This document shows positions 1-17,686 of a stretch of 64,000 bases of DNA, in pieces. Origin of the DNA: Begonia masoniana (lineage: Eukaryota; Streptophyta; Magnoliopsida; Cucurbitales; Begoniaceae); the NCBI GenBank assembly GCA_022432975.1, contig CM039508.1, forward strand, positions 31,142,433 through 31,206,432. Reading direction: 5' to 3'. Below the pieces are notes generated by a model that was given only the letters and a program-made list of their open reading frames with translations, did not search any database and was not told the origin of the DNA. The position numbers were made by a program, and so were the translations under genes. Numbering within the stretch: the first letter of the stretch is position 1; every line of letters starts with the position of its first letter.

Positions 1-3364
<3,364 letters not shown>

Positions 3365-3479
3365 AATTAACATAACATATGAAACAAATAATATTGAATA
3401 TGACAAATATACCAAATTGTACATTTTTCAAATTGCACTTCTTCTATTGTTTCATAAATACTAGTAATCCTATTTGAAT

Positions 3480-3870
3480 CACGAATCCATCTTTAAAGGC
3501 AGATGAGGTTTTCCACAGTTTTTGGAGCTAAGGAACTCCGAAAAGAATGTAACACTCATCCACCACAGCTTAACGCGGACTCTGAGGCAATTGATATTCC
3601 AAAATATGCATTCTTACACAATTGATATTCCAAAATGGGAATCAAGGACATCTCATGCTATTTTACTCAAAGTTGGATATTCCAAAATATGCAATCTGCA
3701 CCAACTCAAAATATCCATATCATTGGAAAAATTCTCAAGCTTGTTGGATAAATAATTTTCAACTTCATTTTTATTGTGTAATTCACCTTCATTGTTCAAT
3801 TCTACTTGAAATGTCGACTCAAACTCGTCATCATCCTCAATGTCATGAGCATCAAACACGGGTCTAGAAG
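3480..3870 (-). pseudogene. hAT transposase C-terminal dimerisation domain, relic
   Basis: On the minus strand 3,859-3,653 encodes an acidic stretch followed by ENYLSNKLENF, DILSWC and YPTLSKIA, the usual order of the hAT family C-terminus (a conserved W before a YPxLSxxA block). Further downstream, after stops, the minus strand still shows ASESALSCGG, then HSFRSSLAP and ENLICL, matching the ASESxFSxGGR...RSSL motifs of hAT dimerisation domains. Several stops and at least one frame change separate the pieces, and no catalytic region is present, so this is a dead fragment. It lies between two homopolymer tracts, so its original flanks are lost. The family call rests on motif order; the subgroup is unknown. 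Confidence 0.75.
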
Positions 3871-3952
3871 CTTCTTGTAGGTTAGTTCTTAGAGAATCCT
3901 TGGTACTTAGAATACAATTTTCTAATCGTATACTGCAATTCCATTATCAACT

Positions 3953-5703
<1,751 letters not shown>

Positions 5704-5754
5704 ATAACTTGGCTCAAGACATCACTCGTGAATCATTAAACATTGCTCAGTAAA

Positions 5755-6360
5755 GAAATACATTACGCATCTACCGGCGGGCAGTGCAAGGTGCCTCAGC
5801 AGGTGAACGGGTACTTCAACTCTTAAACTACATCAGCCGGTAGAGAAATAAGCTCACATCGACCGGTGATAAATCACACTTCAGTTCCCGCATTACCCGG
5901 GCACTAGACGACAAAATATATATGTATATCTCCTACGCCGATCGCTAAACAACAAGCAATGAACTCGCTTCAGCCGTTAGTGTAAATCTACATCATCCGA
6001 TATTTGAAATACACTATATCAACCGGTCACTAGACGACAAAACTACGTTTATATCATCCGATAGACATGTGCATCTCACGTGACTACTTAGCATCACTAG
6101 TAAGAGGCATCATCCGGTGGGCAACAATCGTCCCTATCCACCGATGACATCAGTCGGATGATGTCCTCATTCAACAGAGGCATCATCCGGTAAGCTGTGC
6201 AAACACCCTGATACTTACCTCAACCGATAAGAGACATCGTCCGGTGAACAACAAACGTTCACCATCCACCGGTGACGTCAGCCGGATGATTCACCCATCC
6301 AGCTTCTATCATTCAGCTCACACCGGTGACGTCAGCCGAATGATGTATTCATCCAACTTC
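5755..6360. repeat. Degenerate array with TGACGTCA-containing units
   Basis: Irregular repeats of CATCNNCCGG-like words with several copies of a block reading CCGGTGACGTCAGCCG or a close variant (near 6,150, 6,280 and 6,330). The same words make up the perfect 70-bp array at 14,441-16,060 and the short array at 63,560-63,772. It looks like the diverged relative of those LTR-borne repeats. No gene seen. Confidence 0.75.
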
Positions 6361-6750
6361 TATCACACAGCAGTAAAATACAGAGAACTTCATCAACTCA
6401 TATCGATGGAAAGATAATCTGACCTTCACAGATATAATACTCGTAGACATAAACTTAGGCAGACATGAAACATGGACTCATCTAGGATACATGTAGCGCA
6501 AGACTTAATTAAAACAGATCATTCTATATCCTTATAATCATCCCCAAATTTTGGTAACCAAACTAGACCATCACAGAATCCAATATTCTAAAGAAAATCT
6601 CATTATACTTAAACATCAGTTCATCATAAATCTTACTGACACATTATGAGCATAACTACGGGTCATATTCGCCTGCCAGCCACAGACTTCCACCCTGAGC
6701 ACCATCCTGAAACCAGCCTTAGACATCATCCCTGAATTTAGAATCCTCAC
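6361..6750. other. Non-coding LTR-like debris
   Basis: AT-rich sequence between the degenerate array and the gag-protease remnant. No open coding frame, RNA gene or clean element end was recognised. It probably belongs to the same minus-strand LTR insert as the array, which interrupts the pol frame near 6,751. Confidence 0.4.
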
Positions 6751-9734
<2,984 letters not shown>

Positions 9735-9915
9735 AACCCGTGCCAACGAAGTGCAGCGAACAGTCGCTGCAGCATGCAGCGACTGAGCGCTGCAGTTGCT
9801 GCAGCAAGCAGCGATCAGTCGCTGCATTGCTGCAGCGATCGTGCGCTGCAGTTGCTGCAGCAAGCAGCGATCAGTCGCTGCATTGCTGCAGCGCCTGATC
9901 GCTGCACTGCAGCCT
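9735..9915. repeat. CTGCAG-rich tandem repeat, 56-bp period
   Basis: Two nearly identical 56-bp units start at 9,787 and 9,843, flanked by further partial copies. Each is packed with GCTGCAG and TGCAGC words and is strongly self-complementary, so single strands could fold into hairpins. It directly precedes the hexamer array. Confidence 0.8.
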
Positions 9916-9944
9916 TGATCCTTATTGCTCTCTGGAATTTCCAT

Positions 9945-11793
9945 AGATTCAGATTCAGATTCAGATTCAGATTCAGATTCAGATTCAGATTCAGATTCAG
10001 ATTCAGATTCAGATTCAGATTCAGATTCAGATTCAGATTCAGATTCAGATTCAGATTCAGATTCAGATTCAGATTCAGATTCAGATTCAGATTCAGATTC
10101 AGATTCAGATTCAGATTCAGATTCAGATTCAGATTCAGATTCAGATTCAGATTCAGATTCAGATTCAGATTCAGATTCAGATTCAGATTCAGATTCAGAT
10201 TCAGATTCAGATTCAGATTCAGATTCAGATTCAGATTCAGATTCAGATTCAGATTCAGATTCAGATTCAGATTCAGATTCAGATTCAGATTCAGATTCAG
10301 ATTCAGATTCAGATTCAGATTCAGATTCAGATTCAGATTCAGATTCAGATTCAGATTCAGATTCAGATTCAGATTCAGATTCAGATTCAGATTCAGATTC
10401 AGATTCAGATTCAGATTCAGATTCAGATTCAGATTCAGATTCAGATTCAGATTCAGATTCAGATTCAGATTCAGATTCAGATTCAGATTCAGATTCAGAT
10501 TCAGATTCAGATTCAGATTCAGATTCAGATTCAGATTCAGATTCAGATTCAGATTCAGATTCAGATTCAGATTCAGATTCAGATTCAGATTCAGATTCAG
10601 ATTCAGATTCAGATTCAGATTCAGATTCAGATTCAGATTCAGATTCAGATTCAGATTCAGATTCAGATTCAGATTCAGATTCAGATTCAGATTCAGATTC
10701 AGATTCAGATTCAGATTCAGATTCAGATTCAGATTCAGATTCAGATTCAGATTCAGATTCAGATTCAGATTCAGATTCAGATTCAGATTCAGATTCAGAT
10801 TCAGATTCAGATTCAGATTCAGATTCAGATTCAGATTCAGATTCAGATTCAGATTCAGATTCAGATTCAGATTCAGATTCAGATTCAGATTCAGATTCAG
10901 ATTCAGATTCAGATTCAGATTCAGATTCAGATTCAGATTCAGATTCAGATTCAGATTCAGATTCAGATTCAGATTCAGATTCAGATTCAGATTCAGATTC
11001 AGATTCAGATTCAGATTCAGATTCAGATTCAGATTCAGATTCAGATTCAGATTCAGATTCAGATTCAGATTCAGATTCAGATTCAGATTCAGATTCAGAT
11101 TCAGATTCAGATTCAGATTCAGATTCAGATTCAGATTCAGATTCAGATTCAGATTCAGATTCAGATTCAGATTCAGATTCAGATTCAGATTCAGATTCAG
11201 ATTCAGATTCAGATTCAGATTCAGATTCAGATTCAGATTCAGATTCAGATTCAGATTCAGATTCAGATTCAGATTCAGATTCAGATTCAGATTCAGATTC
11301 AGATTCAGATTCAGATTCAGATTCAGATTCAGATTCAGATTCAGATTCAGATTCAGATTCAGATTCAGATTCAGATTCAGATTCAGATTCAGATTCAGAT
11401 TCAGATTCAGATTCAGATTCAGATTCAGATTCAGATTCAGATTCAGATTCAGATTCAGATTCAGATTCAGATTCAGATTCAGATTCAGATTCAGATTCAG
11501 ATTCAGATTCAGATTCAGATTCAGATTCAGATTCAGATTCAGATTCAGATTCAGATTCAGATTCAGATTCAGATTCAGATTCAGATTCAGATTCAGATTC
11601 AGATTCAGATTCAGATTCAGATTCAGATTCAGATTCAGATTCAGATTCAGATTCAGATTCAGATTCAGATTCAGATTCAGATTCAGATTCAGATTCAGAT
11701 TCAGATTCAGATTCAGATTCAGATTCAGATTCAGATTCAGATTCAGATTCAGATTCAGATTCAGATTCAGATTCAGATTCAGATTCAGATTCA
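9945..11793. repeat. (AGATTC)n hexanucleotide array, about 308 copies
   Basis: About 1.85 kb of perfect AGATTC/TTCAGA hexamer without visible interruption. Its three frames read as Ser-Asp, Phe-Arg and (reverse) Asn-Leu dipeptide repeats, which explains the long spurious reading frames. It lies inside a minus-strand LTR fragment. A perfect array this long is either very recent or a gap-filling loop. Confidence 0.95.
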
Positions 11794-13253
11794 TTACGTC
11801 GCAGACAGACAGATTGTCACCGAGATCGCAACCCACTAACCAGAGAGAGCCCATCCTGCGGTCGGACTACTCTTTCCGGCTAGAGGAGGGGGGTACACGC
11901 TTGCAACACGCACAGTCGTGCCTGAGCCCCACCTCGCGTGATCAGATACAGACAGATTACGTTCATTCATTACAGAGGTTCGTTTTCTTTTCTTAAAACA
12001 CGTGCGGAAATTCATTTTCATGACGTTTGAAATACGTGATGCATGAACAGATATGAGCATAATATAAACATTCAATAAACAAGCACATGTATACCATCAA
12101 GACTGTAAATGAAATAACCTACAAAACGTTTAAACCTAACTACCCAACCAAAGCAATTAAAACAAACGATCCTTTAACATCCTCGACGCGACATCGAAAT
12201 ACGGTGTAGGCCAATCAGCCAGAGTAAGTCACGAGAACTTACCTCGTGTCCAAAGCAGCTCAAGCTCCGTCCACGAGCGTTGTTTGTCTGAAGCAAAACA
12301 CGATATCGACGTAAAACGAGTTTAAGCTTTCGATCGTCCAAATTACAAAATCTTAACTAAGGAAATTTCCTAACAATTCTACTTAACTTATCGAGGCGTT
12401 TAATCCATTAATCTACGCTCGATACCCTGAAATCCAATTTACGAGTTTTTCCAAAAACCCGAAATTTCTCAATTTTTAACATTTTTACAAATTGATTTAT
12501 CTTCGTCCAATAACGTCGAATTCGTGCAATGTATACTTAATCACGGCTAACCTATTAATTACGAACCCTAATTCGCGTTTTAATCGAAAACCTAACGAAA
12601 ACCCTAATGGTTTAAAACTCCGAAATCATCGAAATAAACGCTCTAAAACTATAGAGACTTACCTAGAACGTTGATTGGAGGATAAAACGCGAAGAAAACG
12701 AAACGAACGGAGGTCGAATCGGAGCTCGGCGTCGAAGGATCCGTCGCGGGCCGAGAAGGAAATCGCTCTCTGTCGATTTCGTGAAACAGGAAAGGAGGAG
12801 AAGTGAGGAGAAAGAAAAGAATTTGATTTTTAATAGAAATTTCCTTTGCAAATTACCATTTTGCCCTTAGCACTTAATTCTATTTTGTTTCGTCCTTCGG
12901 TTCGTTAATCGTCCAACTATTCGGGTTCACCAACTCTCCTTATTTCACCAACAAGTCCAACTTATTATTTAGGATTTAATAAAACTGTCCGTTTGCAATT
13001 TGGACCTCGTTTGCTATTTTTACGAAAACGTCTTTTACATTACGAGGAATGTATTTACTCGAAATATAACGTTTAATCTCCGAAAATTTCCATAATTTCC
13101 TTAAAATTCTTATTAATCGTTAGGATCATGATGACGCTTTCTTTTTGTAAAACGGACCTGATTTGACATATTTACAAAAATATCACCCAATAATATAATA
13201 ATAATATAAATATAATATATTAAATCAAAAATCCGTACAAGCCGGATATTACA
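11794..13253 (-). mobile_element. LTR fragment, minus orientation, ends ...GGATATTACA
   Basis: The right border (13,227-13,253) is the reverse complement of the LTR start at 30,992 (TGTAATATCCGG...), so both belong to one Gypsy LTR family in opposite orientations. Inside are two minus-strand donor-like AGGTAAGT sites (near 12,240 and 12,660). Downstream of the 12,240 site comes CCTACACCGTAT, the family version of the donor-side motif seen in the other LTR-like elements. The 3' part of the LTR, including any matching acceptor, is missing; the hexamer array occupies that place. No protein coding. Confidence 0.75.
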
Positions 13254-13799
13254 TCAAATTTGTCTATTATTTTTGCTGGATATTGCTCATATTTTAGTTC
13301 ATAAATTTGCCTAATATATGCTGTTAAGTGAATGCATGAAATTGGTTAACAAGAATTTAGCAAAAGCATGAATTAAAGTAGCAAATTGGAGCTAGACATT
13401 AGATTAAAAATTCTGCTATATTTGAATTAAATTCTAGCATGTTATTTTGACTTAAATGATGCTCTAAATTTTATTATTTGCTGTTTTTAGAGTTAATTAG
13501 TTGTCATTATTATTGCTCTAGTTTGTCCTTAGTAAAAGTTGATAACTTGTTTGAGTTTCTTGAAAATTTGGGGTGAAAATGAATTAATGAAAATATTCAC
13601 TTCTTGGTTGAGATATTAAGTGTTTATTAAATTGTATAGTTATCATCCTAATTAGCATGATCCCTATTTTTATTGTTGTCTTAGCTAAGCTTGTTCCTTA
13701 GATCCTAAAATTGCCTAAGACACTAAAAAGATAAGCATCTTACTAATTTAGGGAAAATTAACCAAAACAAGAAAATTAATTTAATTAAAGCACTTAATT
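13254..13799 (+). other. 5' leader of the plus-strand Gypsy element
   Basis: AT-rich untranslated sequence between an inserted LTR and the gag start at 13,800. No primer-binding site is recognised next to the LTR at 13,253, in keeping with that LTR being a foreign insertion on the other strand and not this element's own 5' LTR. Confidence 0.5.
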
Positions 13800-14427
13800 A
13801 TGACTAATCGAAGTGGATTCAATAGAGAGCCACCACACCAAGAACCAATTCGGGTTAGGGATACTCCCCCTCCCGAACACGCTCGTCGGGACGGTGAAAC
13901 GAGCGCCTAAGGGGACGTTCAAGGACAAATTGAAGCTCTAACAAGCATGGTTCATAACCTTGCTCAACAAATCCAAACAATGATGAATAATCCTCCCCAT
14001 CGTGAATACCAAGAACGAGTCCCTTCCCATGAGACATCCTCTAGGGTGATCCCCGAACGTCTTAGACGTCAACCACCTTTGCAACCACCCATAGAGGAAG
14101 AAATATGGGCTGAACCCCGTAGAAGGAGACCACGATCTTATAACTCGGAGGATGAGAATTGGACGGATGATGATGAAGAGTATCGTCCAAATCGTCGTAG
14201 GGACAACGATGACCTCCGTAATGTGAAAATGTCAATTCCATCGTTCAATGGAACGTGCGACGATCATACTTACCTAGATTGGGTCGATAAAGTAGAGAGA
14301 GTTTTCGAGTGTCACAACTATTCCGAGCGAGTCAAAATTCAACTCGCCTCTCTTAAATTAACGGGCCACGCTGCTTTATGGTGGTCTAACTTTAAGAACC
14401 AAAGGATGAGAACATTAAGATATCCCT
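13800..14427 (+). pseudogene. Ty3/Gypsy gag, N-terminal part
   Basis: Starts at ATG 13,800. An in-frame TAA lies at 13,908-13,910, and the frame stays open after it to 14,427 (MVHNLAQQIQTMMNNP; SIPSFNGTCDDHTYLDWVDKVERVF; ASLKLTGHAALWW). The FNGxxD...YLDWxxxxERVF...LTGxAxxWW order is the usual plant Gypsy gag capsid core. The frame breaks at about 14,427, where a minus-strand LTR-like insert begins. About 150 residues of gag are missing before it resumes at 17,687, so the insertion came with a deletion. The early stop suggests an element that was already inactive. Confidence 0.88.
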
Positions 14428-14440
14428 CGTAACTGGAATG

Positions 14441-16060
14441 CATATTCCGATGACGTCAGCTCGCATCTGCCGATGAGTTACTGAGACATCATCCGATGGA
14501 CTTAAACCTACATCTTCCGATGACGTCAGCTCGCATCTGCCGATGAGTTACTGAGACATCATCCGATGGACTTAAACCTACATCTTCCGATGACGTCAGC
14601 TCGCATCTGCCGATGAGTTACTGAGACATCATCCGATGGACTTAAACCTACATCTTCCGATGACGTCAGCTCGCATCTGCCGATGAGTTACTGAGACATC
14701 ATCCGATGGACTTAAACCTACATCTTCCGATGACGTCAGCTCGCATCTGCCGATGAGTTACTGAGACATCATCCGATGGACTTAAACCTACATCTTCCGA
14801 TGACGTCAGCTCGCATCTGCCGATGAGTTACTGAGACATCATCCGATGGACTTAAACCTACATCTTCCGATGACGTCAGCTCGCATCTGCCGATGAGTTA
14901 CTGAGACATCATCCGATGGACTTAAACCTACATCTTCCGATGACGTCAGCTCGCATCTGCCGATGAGTTACTGAGACATCATCCGATGGACTTAAACCTA
15001 CATCTTCCGATGACGTCAGCTCGCATCTGCCGATGAGTTACTGAGACATCATCCGATGGACTTAAACCTACATCTTCCGATGACGTCAGCTCGCATCTGC
15101 CGATGAGTTACTGAGACATCATCCGATGGACTTAAACCTACATCTTCCGATGACGTCAGCTCGCATCTGCCGATGAGTTACTGAGACATCATCCGATGGA
15201 CTTAAACCTACATCTTCCGATGACGTCAGCTCGCATCTGCCGATGAGTTACTGAGACATCATCCGATGGACTTAAACCTACATCTTCCGATGACGTCAGC
15301 TCGCATCTGCCGATGAGTTACTGAGACATCATCCGATGGACTTAAACCTACATCTTCCGATGACGTCAGCTCGCATCTGCCGATGAGTTACTGAGACATC
15401 ATCCGATGGACTTAAACCTACATCTTCCGATGACGTCAGCTCGCATCTGCCGATGAGTTACTGAGACATCATCCGATGGACTTAAACCTACATCTTCCGA
15501 TGACGTCAGCTCGCATCTGCCGATGAGTTACTGAGACATCATCCGATGGACTTAAACCTACATCTTCCGATGACGTCAGCTCGCATCTGCCGATGAGTTA
15601 CTGAGACATCATCCGATGGACTTAAACCTACATCTTCCGATGACGTCAGCTCGCATCTGCCGATGAGTTACTGAGACATCATCCGATGGACTTAAACCTA
15701 CATCTTCCGATGACGTCAGCTCGCATCTGCCGATGAGTTACTGAGACATCATCCGATGGACTTAAACCTACATCTTCCGATGACGTCAGCTCGCATCTGC
15801 CGATGAGTTACTGAGACATCATCCGATGGACTTAAACCTACATCTTCCGATGACGTCAGCTCGCATCTGCCGATGAGTTACTGAGACATCATCCGATGGA
15901 CTTAAACCTACATCTTCCGATGACGTCAGCTCGCATCTGCCGATGAGTTACTGAGACATCATCCGATGGACTTAAACCTACATCTTCCGATGACGTCAGC
16001 TCGCATCTGCCGATGAGTTACTGAGACATCATCCGATGGACTTAAACCTACATCTTCCGA
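14441..16060. repeat. 70-bp tandem array, 23 copies, one TGACGTCA per unit
   Basis: Exactly periodic at 70 bp. Apart from the first unit (CATATTCC instead of CATCTTCC) no difference between units is seen. Every unit holds CCGATGACGTCAGC, with the 8-bp palindrome TGACGTCA that plant bZIP factors (TGA/CRE type) bind, plus degenerate CATCATCCGATG and CATCTGCCGATG words. It lies in the 3' portion of the LTR-like insert. Confidence 0.97.
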
Positions 16061-16170
16061 TAGAATTAGCCTACATCATCCGATGACTTTTCTTAAGGCA
16101 TCTTCCGATAGAATTAGCCTACATCATCCGATGACTTTTCTTAAGGCATCTTCCGATAGAATTAACCTAC
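16059..16170. repeat. 48-bp tandem repeat, just over two copies
   Basis: Unit start GATAGAATTA recurs at 16,059, 16,107 and 16,155. It uses the same CATCNTCCGATGA words as the adjoining 70-bp array and is a derived higher-order form of it. Confidence 0.9.
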
Positions 16171-16479
16171 ATTCCAACTGCTTCTCGCTATACATACACA
16201 ACACCAACTCAGAAAGGGATTTACTTACTTCATCGAGACCATTCAGAAACAACTCACATTGTAATGTTCAAAACCAGTAAAACCAATAATTAAAACTCTC
16301 AGATCTCTAGTATCAGTAAAACACAAAACATAATCAGAATATTAAAATCTCTACTGTCATGAAAACTCATCATACTCAAATTAAAGCATTATCCACTAAA
16401 CTCGCACCATAGCAGACAACAGTTAACCCGCCTCATCAGTTTAGCAGGCCGAGGCATGAATGTGCTCCTCCAACCACAT

Positions 16480-16526
16480 CTAATCATCTGTGCAATCAGG
16501 AAATTCACCTGCAGTATCCTCAACAC
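16480..16526 (-). other. Putative acidic mini-exon in LTR, family 2
   Basis: After the acceptor TTTTGTGATGTAG|GTG the minus strand reads VEDTAGEFPDCTDD and stops (TAG at 16,482-16,480). The junction codon would be GGT if spliced to the donor at 17,154. Its position and character match the mini-exons of the other LTR-like elements, although the sequence differs. Splicing is inferred. Confidence 0.45.
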
Positions 16527-16667
16527 CTACATCACAAAACTCATCTATTAGCCTAATGCTAAGTAAGTAAAGCTGTAATGAAATGAAACACTGAAATATA
16601 TATATAAATTCCTAATCATGCAATTTCTACTTTCTCAACTTAGTTGTTAATGTTTCGTTTCTTTTAA

Positions 16668-17000
16668 GATCCCCCTGTGAAATTGGGAGCTGGATCAACT
16701 CTCCCAAAGTATATACATCCACTGGCTCATTAAGGGGCGGATAAATTCCCTTAACAGCAAATCTGATTCACATGTTCAGATCCCCCTGTGAAATTGGGAG
16801 CTGGATCAACTCTCCCAAAGTATATACATCCACTCGCTCATTAAGGGGCGGATAAATTCCCTTAACAGCAAATCTGATTCACATGTTCAGATCCCCCTGT
16901 GAAATTGGAAGTTGGATCAACTCTCCCAAAGTATAAATATCCACTGTCTCATTAAGGGGCGGATTACTTCCCTTAACAGTGAAACTGATTCATATAGCTG
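16668..17000. repeat. 111-bp tandem repeat, three copies
   Basis: GATCCCCCTGTGAAATTGG recurs at 16,668, 16,779 and 16,890; the third copy is the most diverged. It lies wholly within the putative LTR intron (16,527-17,153). Confidence 0.93.
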
Positions 17001-17686
17001 TTTCAATATGTTCAATCCTCACTATGCCAACATGCATTCAAATTCATTTTCGTATACTTTAAAAATATGATGCATGACATACAAACACATTCCAGCATAC
17101 AAACCCTAATGTTTTGTGATGTAAGCCCGAAGGCACAAGCAAACTTTACTTACCTGGATTCCTGGAAATTGTTCAGTTACCACTACTCGGGAAGCTCTGT
17201 ACACCTAATGTCATAAGCAGAATACCGATTAGATCATCACTAACCTTAACCTTATATCGTTCAGAAACCTAAGGAGCTAGTTTGGAAACTCTGGTTACCG
17301 AACATTCTCAACACTAAACCCGAACTCAACACACTCGCGGCCTCATTAAAATACACGCATTGTACTCTCTCTGCTATATAGCCACTAAAATCTCAAAATA
17401 ATGAAAAGAAAACTTACCTAGTTTGAAGGAGGATCGGGCGAGGGAAAATCGTCTAGAGAGCTCGACTGCTTGAGCTGAAAACCTAAAGAGGAAAATGAGG
17501 GAACAGTGGCGGCTAAACCTCATTAAACCCTCCCTTAAATGCGTTATCCACAATAAATTGCAATTTACCATTTTATCCTTGCTCAAACACTTGTTAACCT
17601 AATCACTAAATCACCCATATTTCAATTATAAAACATTCTCTATAAATGGAAAAAGGTAAATCGGTTAATGGAAACTGGGTGTTACA

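Larger units (their letters stand above)
14428..17686 (-). mobile_element. Solo-LTR-like insert, family 2, with VNTRs and putative intron
   Basis: On the minus strand the element begins at 17,686 with TGTAACACCCAGTTTCC. Its other end, near 14,428, is degraded (CGTAACTGG on the plus strand). It separates two parts of a Gypsy gag. It contains donor-like sites at 17,154/17,153 (AATCCAG|GTAAGT) and near 17,410, an acceptor at 16,527 (TTTTGTGATGTAG|GTG), a 3 x 111-bp repeat inside that putative intron and, beyond it, a 23 x 70-bp array. No gag or pol is present, so it is a solo LTR or a non-autonomous relative. No convincing target duplication: CCCT(C/T) on both sides is too short and gag has lost sequence. 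LTR nature is inferred from the ends and from relatives in the window. Confidence 0.75.

Noticed and set aside
9774..11996. Long Ser-Asp, Phe-Arg or Asn-Leu repeat proteins
   Set aside because: All three arise from one perfect hexamer array; there is no domain, splice context or codon variation.
14441..16060. CRISPR array
   Set aside because: Units are contiguous and identical over their whole 70 bp, with no unique spacers, in a plant genome.
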